Below are positions 48,657-57,100 of a stretch of DNA of 64,000 nt, in pieces. The position numbers were made by a program, and so were the translations under genes. The notes below the pieces were generated by a model that worked only from the letters and a program-made list of their open reading frames with translations, did no database searches and was not told the origin of the DNA. The stretch covers positions 2,755,001-2,819,000 of the forward strand of contig NZ_CP013355.1 of assembly GCF_001543325.1 (NCBI RefSeq). Reading direction: 5' to 3'. Position 1 is the first letter of the stretch. The number at the start of each line of letters is the position of its first letter. This DNA is from Lutibacter profundi (GTDB lineage: Bacteria; Bacteroidota; Bacteroidia; Flavobacteriales; Flavobacteriaceae).

Positions 48657-49424
48657 ATGATTGAAGTAACAGATTTACATAAAGAATTTAATGGTGTTCC
48701 TGTTTTGAAGGGTATTTCAACATCGTTTGAAAAGGGAAAAACAAGCATGATTATAGGGCAAAGCGGATCTGGTAAAACAGTTTTTTTAAAATGTTTACTT
48801 GGTTTATTTGTTCCAGAAAAAGGAATAATTTGTTTTGATGGAAGAAAACATACTGAACTTAGTATTAAACAGCAGCGGCAATTAAGAAAGGAAATTGGCA
48901 TGGTTTTTCAAGGAGGAGCTCTATATGATTCTTTAACAGTTGAAGAAAATATAATGTTTCCTTTAAAAATGTTTACTAATAATAAGCCTTCAGAAATGTT
49001 ACACCGTGTAAATGCTGTTTTAAAAAGAGTAAACTTAGAAAATGTAAACAAAAAGTTTCCAGCAGAGTTATCTGGAGGTATGCAAAAACGTGTTGCTATA
49101 GCAAGAGCAATTGTGATGAATCCCAAATATTTATTTTGTGATGAACCCAATTCAGGTTTAGATCCAATTACTGCTACTGTTATTGATAATTTAATTCAAG
49201 AAATTACAAAAGAATACCAAATGATAACTATTATTAATTCGCATGATATGAATTCTGTAATGGAGATTGGAGAAAAAATTATTTTTTTAAAAAATGGTAT
49301 TAAGGCTTGGGAAGGAACTAATAAAGATATTTTTAAAACTGAAAATGAGACGGTTGTAGATTTTGTGTATTCATCTAATTTATTTAAGAAAGTTAGAGAA
49401 GCTTATTTAAATGAAACAAAATAG
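48657..49424 (+). CDS. mlaF: MlaF-family ABC transporter ATP-binding protein
   Basis: 255 residues. Walker A GQSGSGKTVFLKCLLG near 36-51, Q-loop MVFQGGALYDSLTV, ABC signature LSGGMQKRVAIARA near 138, Walker B YLFCDEPNSGLDP near 163, and switch His in NSHDMNSV. The MVFQGGALYDSLTVxENxxFPL form is typical of MlaF. It powers the permease encoded by the upstream gene. No substrate-binding (MlaD) gene follows; tRNA-Lys comes next. Confidence 0.94.
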   Translation: MIEVTDLHKEFNGVPVLKGISTSFEKGKTSMIIGQSGSGKTVFLKCLLGLFVPEKGIICFDGRKHTELSIKQQRQLRKEIGMVFQGGALYDSLTVEENIMFPLKMFTNNKPSEMLHRVNAVLKRVNLENVNKKFPAELSGGMQKRVAIARAIVMNPKYLFCDEPNSGLDPITATVIDNLIQEITKEYQMITIINSHDMNSVMEIGEKIIFLKNGIKAWEGTNKDIFKTENETVVDFVYSSNLFKKVREAYLNETK

Positions 49425-49433
49425 AAAAGAAGT

Positions 49434-49463
49434 TTGTTTTTGTAAAATTTACAGTTATATTTG
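49434..49463 (+). promoter_or_regulatory. Promoter of the tRNA-Lys/tRNA-Tyr region
   Basis: TTG at 49434-49436 and TATATTTG at 49456-49463, 19 bp apart, match the Bacteroidota consensus and end 23 bp before tRNA-Lys. Confidence 0.7.
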
Positions 49464-49486
49464 CACCCGCTAAAAAGAAAAAGAAT

Positions 49487-49559
49487 GACCTGGTAGCTCA
49501 GTTGGTAGAGCACCTCCCTTTTAAGGAGGTGGTCCTGGGTTCGAGCCCCAGCCAGGTCA
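49487..49559 (+). tRNA. tRNA-Lys (anticodon TTT)
   Basis: Cloverleaf: GACCTGG/CCAGGTC acceptor, GCTC/GAGC D stem, CCTCC/GGAGG anticodon stem with loop CTTTTAA (anticodon TTT), and CTGGG/CCCAG T stem around TTCGAGC. No encoded CCA. Confidence 0.97.
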
Positions 49560-49579
49560 CATTTGGGATGAAAATTTTA

Positions 49580-49630
49580 TGGGCGAGAAGTTTATGCTGA
49601 GCGTAGCCGAAGTAAGCCCAGCCAGATTAC
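49580..49630. repeat. Small repeat-like insert with a tRNA-Lys-tail look-alike
   Basis: Contains CTGAGCGTAGCCGAAG, a form I recall as a dispersed intergenic repeat in Bacteroidota, flanked by TGGGC (49580-49584) and GCCCA (49616-49620). It ends in AGCCCAGCCAGATTAC, resembling the tRNA-Lys 3' end AGCCCCAGCCAGGTCAC. Confidence 0.5.
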
Positions 49631-49660
49631 AAAAACTTCTCAAATTTGAGAAGTTTTTTT
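49631..49660 (+). terminator. Terminator downstream of tRNA-Lys
   Basis: AAAACTTCTCAAA pairs with TTTGAGAAGTTTT without mismatch and is followed by T residues; there is essentially no loop beyond the inner AAATTT. Confidence 0.75.
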
Positions 49661-49667
49661 AAATTTT

Positions 49668-49748
<81 letters not shown>

Positions 49749-49750
49749 CA

Positions 49751-49779
49751 AAAAAGCAAGCGAACTAGCTTGCTTTTTT
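49751..49779. terminator. Bidirectional terminator between tRNA-Tyr and the DUF389 gene
   Basis: AAAAAGCAAGC (49751-49761) pairs with GCTTGCTTTTT (49768-49778), loop of 6, with T runs on both strands. It can serve the tRNA and the convergent DUF389 gene, whose stop is at 49790. Confidence 0.85.
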
Positions 49780-49789
49780 CTTTTCTAAA

Positions 49790-51223
49790 TTACTCGGATT
49801 TAACTATTAGGGTATCTAGATTTAAACGTGTTTTTAGCCATTTTGTTAGTAATAGTTTCTGTTGAGAGGTATTTGGAACAGAATCGTACCATTTAGCATT
49901 AAAAACAGTAATAGTATCTGTAGTATTAAAGTTTGTTCTCACCATTTTAGCATAACTTAAATTTGATAAGCCATTATAGTTAATTTGGGCTTCTTTGCTA
50001 ATTTGAAGAAACGGAATTTGATTTTCATAATATTTTGTTAGTTCATTTTCTAACAATTTAATTTTCTGCTCTTTCTCTTTTATTGATTCATCTCTTGACG
50101 TAATTATTTTTTGATTATGAGTATATAAATCACTTAAGTTTTTTACTTCATTACGCAAATCAGAATCATCCATACCTTGTTGTAAAATTAATTTTGTATC
50201 ATTTAAGCCATATTCAGGAAGTTTAGCATTCCAATAATCTTTATCCTCTTTAGATAATTTGTTACCATAAATAACAAGTTTTATACTTCTATTTTTATAG
50301 TTTATATTTTTGTCTTCTTCATCAATAATGCTAATTTTACTCTTTTTAACATCATTAATAAAGTGTTGGGCAGCTCGTTTGAACTGGTTTTCTTTAAATA
50401 AATTAAAAAATAAAAAAATACTACCAGCAAAAACCATCAACGCTACAAAAGAGGCTATTCTTGCAATACGTTTTCTTTTGGTTGAATTAATATATTTAAG
50501 CATTGGAAATCGTAAAAACTTAACAATTACAAATGTAGCTAAAGCTATAAAAATGGTGTTAATGGTAAATAAAAACATAGCACCTCCAAAATAATTAAAA
50601 TTCCAAGTTGCTAATCCGTAACCAGCTGTGCAAAGTGGAGGCATTAGTGCAGTTGCAATGGCAACACCCGCAATGGTATTGGTTTGTTTATTTCTTCTAC
50701 TCAAAGCAATTATTAGAGCTAAGCCACCGGCAATTGCTATAAAAACATCTCTAACATCTGGTGACGTTCTTGCTAAAATTTCAGGAGTTTCATCTCTAAA
50801 AATAGGAATTAAAAAGAATAGAAATGAGGTTACTAAACTCAATCCAATCATAACTCCTAAATTTATTAAGGAACGCTTCAAAGTATCAATGTCATTAATG
50901 CCAATAGATAAACCAATACCTAAAATAGGCCCCATTAAAGGAGAAATAAGCATAGCACCAATAACAACAGCAGTAGAGCTAATATTTAACCCTATAGATG
51001 CTATTAAAATTGAGAAAACCAGTACCCATGCTGTATGACCTTTCATGGAGATATTAGCTTTAATATCTTCAATGGTGCCATCTTTATCTGTATCAAGCCT
51101 AATATCTAACAATTCAAAAATAAATTGTTTTATGGTAAACCAAGCTCCTTTAACTTCATCTTTAGTTGGAGGGTTATTTACAACTGATTTTTTTTCGGAG
51201 TTATTAGATTTAATGTTTTCCAT
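49790..51223 (-). CDS. DUF389-domain membrane protein
   Basis: 477 residues. An N-terminal soluble segment (DIRLDTDKDGTIEDIKANI) precedes six or more membrane helices (about 65-270). These carry the DUF389 hallmarks SSTAVVIGAMLISPLMGPILGIGLSIGI near 82-108, ISPDVRDVFIAIAGGLALIIALSRRN, and AGVAIATALMPPLCTAGYGL near 185-205. After the membrane part, a charged C-terminal half (about 275-477) includes a predicted coiled coil (IKEKEQKIKLLENELTKYY) that probably lies outside the membrane. Molecular function of the family is unknown. The C-terminal extension is longer than in minimal DUF389 proteins. It precedes the guanylyltransferase gene on the same strand. Confidence 0.85.
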   Translation of the reverse strand: MENIKSNNSEKKSVVNNPPTKDEVKGAWFTIKQFIFELLDIRLDTDKDGTIEDIKANISMKGHTAWVLVFSILIASIGLNISSTAVVIGAMLISPLMGPILGIGLSIGINDIDTLKRSLINLGVMIGLSLVTSFLFFLIPIFRDETPEILARTSPDVRDVFIAIAGGLALIIALSRRNKQTNTIAGVAIATALMPPLCTAGYGLATWNFNYFGGAMFLFTINTIFIALATFVIVKFLRFPMLKYINSTKRKRIARIASFVALMVFAGSIFLFFNLFKENQFKRAAQHFINDVKKSKISIIDEEDKNINYKNRSIKLVIYGNKLSKEDKDYWNAKLPEYGLNDTKLILQQGMDDSDLRNEVKNLSDLYTHNQKIITSRDESIKEKEQKIKLLENELTKYYENQIPFLQISKEAQINYNGLSNLSYAKMVRTNFNTTDTITVFNAKWYDSVPNTSQQKLLLTKWLKTRLNLDTLIVKSE

Positions 51224-51233
51224 TTTTAATTAT

Positions 51234-52310
51234 TTAAATAAATTCATCTCCAAATTTAATCTTAACATCTTTTGTAATTTCTTTTATTTCCTGCTCTTTA
51301 CTTTTTGGACAAATAAGCAATACATCATCTTTTTCAACAACAATAAAATTATTTAACCCTTGAATTACAACACGTTTTCCAGATTGGGTTCGTACTATAT
51401 TGTTTTTAGAGTCTCTAAAAATTACATTACCGCCAATAGTTGCATTCTGTTGTTCGTCTTTGTCTAATTTACTGTAGAGAGAACCCCAAGTTCCAAGATC
51501 ATCCCATCCAAATTCAGCAGGTAAAACATATACATTTGAGGCTTTTTCTAGAATTCCAAAGTCAATTGAAATATTTTCAGATAGCATATAATTATCTTCT
51601 ATAAAAAGAGTTTCTAAGGAAGTGTTGTAACTATTTTTTCCTTTTGAAAGTAAGGTATACATGGTAGGTAAGTTTGTTTTAAAAGCCTTTAAAATACTTT
51701 TTACACTCCAAACAAAAATACCCGCATTCCAAAGGTAGTTTCCTTCTTCAATAAATTGTGTTGCTTTTTCTAAATTAGGTTTTTCAGTAAAATTAATAAC
51801 TTTTTTAATGTTGTTTTTTGAATGTTTATATTTAATGTAACCGTACCCTGTGTTTGGAGAAGTTGGTTTAATTCCAAGAGTCATCAACGTATCATTTTTA
51901 TCACAAAAATTAAAGGAGGTTTGTATATTTTTTAGAAATTCTTTTTCATCACTAATGGAGTGATCAGAAGGAGCAACAACCATAATGCCATCAGGATTTT
52001 TACTGTGAATTTTCAAAGCACTGTACAAAATACAAGGTGCGGTATTTCTCATAGCAGGCTCTAACAATAATTGTTTTGAGGAAACTTCAGGAAGTTGTTC
52101 TTTTACTAAATTTTCATATTTTTTATTGGTTGCAATTAAAATATTCTCAGAAGGAATTAAATTGTTAAAACGATTAAAAGTTTGTTGTATTAAGGTATTT
52201 CCAGTACCTAATAAATCGTGAAATTGTTTTGGTAATTGTTGGGTGCTTACTGGCCAAAATCGAGATCCAACTCCACCGGCCATAATAACAGCATAATAAT
52301 TTTTATTCAT
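51234..52310 (-). CDS. manC: Mannose-1-phosphate guanylyltransferase
   Basis: 358 residues, nucleotidyltransferase fold. The signature is MAGGVGSRFWPVSTQQLPKQFHD near 11-33; VAPSDHSISDE near 110 carries the metal Asp, followed by TLGIKPTSPNTGYGYI, FTEKPNLEKATQFIEEGNYLWNAGIFVW and FGWDDLGTWGSLY. It makes GDP-mannose from GTP and mannose-1-phosphate for surface polysaccharide or glycoprotein synthesis. No fused isomerase domain. It lies 4 bp after the SprT-like gene and 10 bp before the DUF389 gene, one operon. Confidence 0.93.
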   Translation of the reverse strand: MNKNYYAVIMAGGVGSRFWPVSTQQLPKQFHDLLGTGNTLIQQTFNRFNNLIPSENILIATNKKYENLVKEQLPEVSSKQLLLEPAMRNTAPCILYSALKIHSKNPDGIMVVAPSDHSISDEKEFLKNIQTSFNFCDKNDTLMTLGIKPTSPNTGYGYIKYKHSKNNIKKVINFTEKPNLEKATQFIEEGNYLWNAGIFVWSVKSILKAFKTNLPTMYTLLSKGKNSYNTSLETLFIEDNYMLSENISIDFGILEKASNVYVLPAEFGWDDLGTWGSLYSKLDKDEQQNATIGGNVIFRDSKNNIVRTQSGKRVVIQGLNNFIVVEKDDVLLICPKSKEQEIKEITKDVKIKFGDEFI

Positions 52311-52314
52311 TGTG

Positions 52315-52905
52315 TTATTTTAAAATAATTACTTCAGCATTTTGATTGAATAAATAGGTTTTATTACTACTTAATTCAACACATTCAAATCTAGTTCTTC
52401 TTATATTTCCTTTTTTATAAGATTTATTATTAAATGTAAAAATGCTTCCGTGTTGTAGTTCAAATATAAAATTCTTTCCTGACATTTCATCGTACTGTTT
52501 TAAAGCGTACGTTAAATTTACATCTGAACTTGTACTTGCTTTTGGGTTTTTAAGGTAATTTGCTAGCACTGGGAGTACATTGTTAGGGAAAATAGTTGGT
52601 TGTAAAAAGGGGAGCATTAAATACTGAAAATTTTGTTTCCATTCATAGCCATGAGGTTTTGTCCTTTTATAGTGTTTGTACGTAACTAAATGTGCAATTT
52701 CATGAATGAGTGTTAGTAGAAATTGATATTTATTTAAATCTTTATTCAATGTAATTTGAAGAGAACCATTCTTTAATTTTTTAAAATCACCATGTTTTGT
52801 AGTTCTTCTGTTTACAATTTTGATATCAATAGGGTGATTTATTAGAATTTCATGCACTAATTTAACAGCTTCTTCTGGAATATATTTTGAAAGAGTATCA
52901 ATCAT
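52315..52905 (-). CDS. SprT-like zinc-metalloprotease-domain protein
   Basis: 196 residues. The zincin motif is LTLIHEIAHLVTYKHY near 66-81 (HExxH), with the third ligand His in KPHGYEWK near 93. The C-terminal half has ELQHGSIFTFNNKSYKKGN...RTRFECVEL, a small beta domain in place of the usual zinc ribbon. SprT-like proteins relate to SPRTN/DNA-protein crosslink proteases, but bacterial function is poorly known. It lies 3 bp after the SDR gene and 4 bp before the guanylyltransferase gene. Confidence 0.85.
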   Translation of the reverse strand: MIDTLSKYIPEEAVKLVHEILINHPIDIKIVNRRTTKHGDFKKLKNGSLQITLNKDLNKYQFLLTLIHEIAHLVTYKHYKRTKPHGYEWKQNFQYLMLPFLQPTIFPNNVLPVLANYLKNPKASTSSDVNLTYALKQYDEMSGKNFIFELQHGSIFTFNNKSYKKGNIRRTRFECVELSSNKTYLFNQNAEVIILK

Positions 52906-52908
52906 ATA

Positions 52909-53589
52909 TTATGGTGTTGTAGTTGAAACTTGTAATATTTTACCATTGTAAAATTTATTCCCAGTCAAGGCAAAGTTAAAAATATAATGAGCCATTTCAT
53001 TTGCTGAAACTGAAGCTTTATAGCCAGGAAACGCTTCCTCTAACATTTCAGTTTGTACGGCACCTAAAGCTAAAACATTAAAAGAAATTTGTTGTTCCTT
53101 GTATTCTTCAGCTAATAACTCGGTAAGTGTTATTAAAGCTCCCTTTGAAGAACTGTAAGCTGCCAACCCAGAGAATTTTAAACTACCTTGAACACCACCA
53201 ATACTACTAATATTTACTACGTGACTTCCTTTTTTTAAAAAAGGAATTAATTGTCGAGTTAATTCGGCTACACTAAATATGTTTACTTTATAAATCTCTA
53301 AAAAATAGGAAGTTGTTAATTCTTTAAAAGGTTTATGAATTAATTTGCCAGCGTTATTAATTAAGATATCTACAGTTTTCCAATTTAAAGAGATAAAATC
53401 AGTTACTTTTTCTATTTCATTTTCTTTAGATAAATCAATTGAAATAGTTGTGATATTTTTGATATTAAGTATTTCTAGAGGTGTAGAGTTTCTAGATAAA
53501 GCCAAGACTTTATGACCATTTTTTGCAAAAAGTTGAGCCAACTCAAAACCTATTCCTCTACTAGTTCCAGTTATTATAACATTTTTCAT
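52909..53589 (-). CDS. Short-chain dehydrogenase/reductase
   Basis: 226 residues, classical SDR. Cofactor motif TGTSRGIGFELAQLF near 7-21, NNAG near 78, catalytic Ser in NISSIGG near 127, and YSSSKGAL (Tyr-x3-Lys) near 145. The Arg after TGTS suggests NADP(H) preference. Substrate unknown. First gene of an SDR-SprT-ManC-DUF389 operon with 3-, 4- and 10-bp gaps; its -7 box is at 53611-53618. Confidence 0.9.
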   Translation of the reverse strand: MKNVIITGTSRGIGFELAQLFAKNGHKVLALSRNSTPLEILNIKNITTISIDLSKENEIEKVTDFISLNWKTVDILINNAGKLIHKPFKELTTSYFLEIYKVNIFSVAELTRQLIPFLKKGSHVVNISSIGGVQGSLKFSGLAAYSSSKGALITLTELLAEEYKEQQISFNVLALGAVQTEMLEEAFPGYKASVSANEMAHYIFNFALTGNKFYNGKILQVSTTTP

Positions 53590-53610
53590 CTTTAAATTTT
53601 TTTAATAAAT

Positions 53611-53638
53611 CAAACTTATAAATAATTTGATATATTTG
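53611..53638. promoter_or_regulatory. Back-to-back -7 boxes of two divergent genes
   Basis: Minus-strand TAAGTTTG (53611-53618) serves the SDR gene and plus-strand TATATTTG (53631-53638) serves the amidohydrolase. Only 12 bp separate them, so the two polymerase footprints must overlap. Confidence 0.5.
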
Positions 53639-53668
53639 GCTAAAATAAATTATTTACACTATCTAATT

Positions 53669-54949
53669 ATGAAAAATCAAATCATTTTTTTAAGCTTCTT
53701 TTTTTTAACAACTATTTTATTTGCACAAAATACCTATTTGCATTGTGGTAAATTAATTGATACAAAATCAGGAAAAATTTTAAATGAAATGACTATTGTT
53801 GTTTCAGGGAATAAAATTATAAATGTTAAAAAGGGCTATATTCCTACTAAAAATAAGGAAGATAAGCTTATTGACTTAAAAAATAAAACGGTTATGCCTG
53901 GATTAATTGATATGCATGTTCATATAGAAATGCAGATGAAACCATCAATTTACTTAGATAATTATACGTTAAATGAAGCCGATATAGCCTTTAACTCGGT
54001 TAAGTATGCTGAAGTTACTTTGTTGGCTGGGTTTACTACGGTTAGAGATTTAGGAGGAACAGGTGTTAATGTGTCTTTACGTAATGCCATTAATAAAGGA
54101 AAAATTATGGGGCCAAGAATATTTTCTGCAGAAAAAGCTATTGGAACTACAGGAGGGCATGCAGATCCAACAAATGGAGCTAGCAGAAAATTAATGGGTG
54201 ATCCAGGACCTAAAGAAGGTGTTGTAAATAGTGCTGCAGATGCAAGAAAAGCTGTAAGGCAAAGGTATAAAAACGGAGCAGACGTAATAAAAATTACTGC
54301 CACAGGAGGTGTATTAAGTGTTGCAAAAAATGGACAAAACCCTCAGTTTACAATTGAAGAAATTAAGGCTATAACCGAGACGGCAAAAGATTATGGAATG
54401 CATGTTGCTGCTCACGCTCACGGTGATGAAGGAATGAGACGAGCTATTTTAGGCGGTGTTAAAACAATAGAGCACGGTACCTTAATGAGTGAAGAAACAA
54501 TGGATTTAATGATTAAATACGATGCTTATTTAGTACCAACAATAACTGCAGGAAAAGAGGTTTCAGATAAAGCTAAAATTAAAGGATTTTATCCTGAAAT
54601 TATTGTGCCTAAAGCTCTTGAAATAGGTCCTAAAATTCAGAATACTTTTAGAAAAGCCTACAAAAAAGGTGTTGGAATTGCTTTTGGAACAGATGCAGGT
54701 GTTTATGACCATGGTAAAAATGGAAAAGAATTTGGATATATGGTTGAGGCAGGAATGCCAGTAATAGAAACAATTCAAGCTGCTACCATTACAAATGCTA
54801 AGATTTTAAAAGAAGAAAATAATATAGGGACTATTGAAAAAGGAAAATTAGCTGACATTATAGCTGTTGATGATGATCCAACTAAAAATATACACACTAT
54901 GGAAAATGTAACTTTTGTTATGAAAAATGGTGTGATATATAAGCAGTAG
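53669..54949 (+). CDS. Secreted amidohydrolase-family metal hydrolase
   Basis: 426 residues from the ATG at 53669, which starts a clean signal peptide (KNQIIFLSFFF...LFA, then Gln). An upstream in-frame start at 53627 would put 14 polar residues before it. The metal-dependent TIM barrel shows PGLIDMHVHIEM near 75 (HxH), the carboxylated-Lys candidate in NGADVIKITATGGV near 205, HVAAHAHGDEGMRRAI near 245 (His), IEHGTLM near 268 (His) and AFGTDAGVYDHG near 350 (Asp). Family members cleave dipeptides (Xaa-Pro, Xaa-Arg/Lys) or organophosphates; a periplasmic dipeptidase is most likely. Divergent to the SDR gene. Confidence 0.88.
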   Translation: MKNQIIFLSFFFLTTILFAQNTYLHCGKLIDTKSGKILNEMTIVVSGNKIINVKKGYIPTKNKEDKLIDLKNKTVMPGLIDMHVHIEMQMKPSIYLDNYTLNEADIAFNSVKYAEVTLLAGFTTVRDLGGTGVNVSLRNAINKGKIMGPRIFSAEKAIGTTGGHADPTNGASRKLMGDPGPKEGVVNSAADARKAVRQRYKNGADVIKITATGGVLSVAKNGQNPQFTIEEIKAITETAKDYGMHVAAHAHGDEGMRRAILGGVKTIEHGTLMSEETMDLMIKYDAYLVPTITAGKEVSDKAKIKGFYPEIIVPKALEIGPKIQNTFRKAYKKGVGIAFGTDAGVYDHGKNGKEFGYMVEAGMPVIETIQAATITNAKILKEENNIGTIEKGKLADIIAVDDDPTKNIHTMENVTFVMKNGVIYKQ

Positions 54950-54982
54950 AAAGGATGTTTGGTTAATAAGTGATATGTATTT

Positions 54983-55528
54983 GTGGGTGTATTTTTTGAA
55001 ACAGGTAGGTTAATTTTACGTGAATTTGAATTAAAGGACATGCAAGCGGTTTATAATTTTGCTTCTGATGTTGATGTTCTAAAATATACCGGTGATGCAA
55101 TTTTAAATAATTTAAATCAAGCAAAAGAGCTTATCGAAGATGTATGGTTTTCTGATTATAAAAAGTATGGATATGGAAGATGGGCAGTTGTGTATAAAGA
55201 AGAAAATAAAGTTATAGGATTTGCCGGACTTAAATACTTGCCAGAACTAAAAGAAACAGATATTGGATTTCGGTTTTTACCAGAATATTGTGGAACAGGA
55301 ATTGCAACTGAAGCCTCAAAAGGAATTATTAAGTACGGCTTTGAAGTCTTAAAACTAAACAGAATAATTGGTGTTGCAATGCCAAAAAATGTTGCGTCAA
55401 ACAAAGTGCTTAAGAAAATAGGATTGATTTTTTATAAATTTGATTTGTATGAAGGAGAAGATGAACGTAAAAAATATAACTGGTATAAAATGGATAAAAA
55501 GATATATTTAGACTTATACGGTAGATAA
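54983..55528 (+). CDS. GNAT N-acetyltransferase (RimJ/RimL-like)
   Basis: 181 residues with a probable GTG start at 54983; the same frame has a stop at 54971 and no ATG in between. The N-terminus FETGRLILREFELKDMQAVYNFASD is typical of RimJ/RimL-type acetyltransferases. The acetyl-CoA segment is DIGFRFLPEYCGTGIATEASKGIIKYGF near 90-115, followed by NRIIGVAMPKNVASNKVLKKIGL. It transfers acetyl from acetyl-CoA to an amino group; target unknown. It starts 33 bp after the amidohydrolase gene and ends 14 bp before the convergent next gene. Confidence 0.85.
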   Translation: MGVFFETGRLILREFELKDMQAVYNFASDVDVLKYTGDAILNNLNQAKELIEDVWFSDYKKYGYGRWAVVYKEENKVIGFAGLKYLPELKETDIGFRFLPEYCGTGIATEASKGIIKYGFEVLKLNRIIGVAMPKNVASNKVLKKIGLIFYKFDLYEGEDERKKYNWYKMDKKIYLDLYGR

Positions 55529-55542
55529 CTTGTTTTAGATAT

Positions 55543-57060
55543 TTAAAAATCTATATGCTGATATGCACCAATATCTGCAGGAATATCTCTTAAAACGCCT
55601 AAAATATCATTTGGCACTTGTGAGGTTCCTTGTGTGTTAGCTTTTTGATTGGCATCTGAATTTTTACCTATAATTAAATCATTGTCTACAGGAGATTTAA
55701 AGTTAGGATTTCCATTCAAAACATTGTCTAGATAGTAATTTGTGTCTTCAAAATTATATTCGGGAATTTCAGAATAGGAATTATTTAAATCATTGAATTT
55801 CAATAAATTATTTTTAAAATAATAATTAAAATTAGCTCCTTCAACTTTGTCTAAAGCTAATTCTACATTGTTATTTCCATCAATAATGCAATTGGTAAAA
55901 TTGGCAGCATTTAAATCTCTTGTCTCAATAATTTGTGTATTATTTTCTGTGTAAGTAAAAAAGTTGTTGATTAAAACAGTTGGGTATTGTCGTAAGCTAT
56001 AACTCCAAAAATTACCAAAGGATGAATGTGTAAAATTATAAGTACCTCCAATAATACAGGCCAAAGATGATTGTCCACTATTATTAATCACCAAATTTTC
56101 ACCTTTAATATTGGTTTCACGTGCTAATATCCCAAAGTTAGAGCTGTTATAAATTTGAGTATTTTTAATAGTTAACGTAGGAGTAGAGTTACTTCCAATA
56201 GAATCTATAATAATTCCTGCGGAAGCATTTTTAATAATTGCATAATTTATGTTGTGATTTTTACTTCCTGCACGTAACCAAATAGTTCCCCATTGGCCAG
56301 GAATATCACTAAATTTAGTTTCAAGCCTATCACCTTCAATTAATACTTCATTGTTAAGTTCTCCCTCAATAATTAAGGTGGCATTTTTGTTGATAATTAA
56401 TCCTGAGTTTGAGTGAAAGTGAATATTTGTACCAGCTTCAATAGTTAATGTTTTGCCTTCAGGAATTGCACAATATCCATAAATAACATACGGCTTTTCA
56501 TTGGTGAAAGTAGTGTTCTCATTTAAGTAAAACCCATTTACAGTTACTTCTTCTCCAGTAGCATCAATACCAATATTAATGGTTTCAATAAGTCCATTTA
56601 AATCTTTTGAAGGGTATAAGAAATACGCGTCTTTAACCAATGTAATTAGCTGAATTTTTTGTGAATTATCTTCGGTATCAAAAATAATTTCATCCGTATA
56701 AATAGGATCAGTAACTAAGTTGTAATCTATCGTAGTTTCAATAAATATATAAAGACTGTCATTAGCTAAAATTTCGATATTTTCAAATGTTTTCCCAGGA
56801 GTACCATCAACATTTAAACGATATAAAGAATTTTCACCTTTGCCTAATTGAACAGAAGGAATTGAAATTGCCTTATTGCTTTTATTGTACACTTTTAAAT
56901 TGTAAGTGCTAGAGCCAATATTGGAGAATATAGTATCTAAATAAACAGTATCTTTTGAAAATTGGAGGTTTCCAGTACTCAAACTTGTTGAAAAATCTTT
57001 TCTACATGAAGAAAAAAATACCAATGTAATTATAAGAAGAAAAGTTAAATAATAACGCAT
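55543..57060 (-). CDS. Beta-helix-like surface lipoprotein of unknown function
   Basis: 505 residues. Lipoprotein signal ending VFFSSC (Cys19). An N-terminal Ig-like domain (SNIGSSTYNLKVYNKSNKAISIPSV) is followed by a long right-handed parallel beta-helix-like region (about 180-450). This has short repeating strands such as LTIEAGTNIHFHSNSGLIINKNATLIIEGE and ISTPTLTIKNTQIYNSSNFGILARETNI, and the chain ends DIGAYQHIDF, a form common at the end of pectin-lyase-like proteins. No catalytic residues were recognised. It lies 40 bp downstream of the glutaminyl cyclase gene on the same strand. Adhesin or polysaccharide-binding roles are possible. Confidence 0.75.
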   Translation of the reverse strand: MRYYLTFLLIITLVFFSSCRKDFSTSLSTGNLQFSKDTVYLDTIFSNIGSSTYNLKVYNKSNKAISIPSVQLGKGENSLYRLNVDGTPGKTFENIEILANDSLYIFIETTIDYNLVTDPIYTDEIIFDTEDNSQKIQLITLVKDAYFLYPSKDLNGLIETINIGIDATGEEVTVNGFYLNENTTFTNEKPYVIYGYCAIPEGKTLTIEAGTNIHFHSNSGLIINKNATLIIEGELNNEVLIEGDRLETKFSDIPGQWGTIWLRAGSKNHNINYAIIKNASAGIIIDSIGSNSTPTLTIKNTQIYNSSNFGILARETNIKGENLVINNSGQSSLACIIGGTYNFTHSSFGNFWSYSLRQYPTVLINNFFTYTENNTQIIETRDLNAANFTNCIIDGNNNVELALDKVEGANFNYYFKNNLLKFNDLNNSYSEIPEYNFEDTNYYLDNVLNGNPNFKSPVDNDLIIGKNSDANQKANTQGTSQVPNDILGVLRDIPADIGAYQHIDF

Positions 57061-57100
57061 TAAGGTTGTTTTTGTAAATGTAAAAATAATTTAATGAAGA

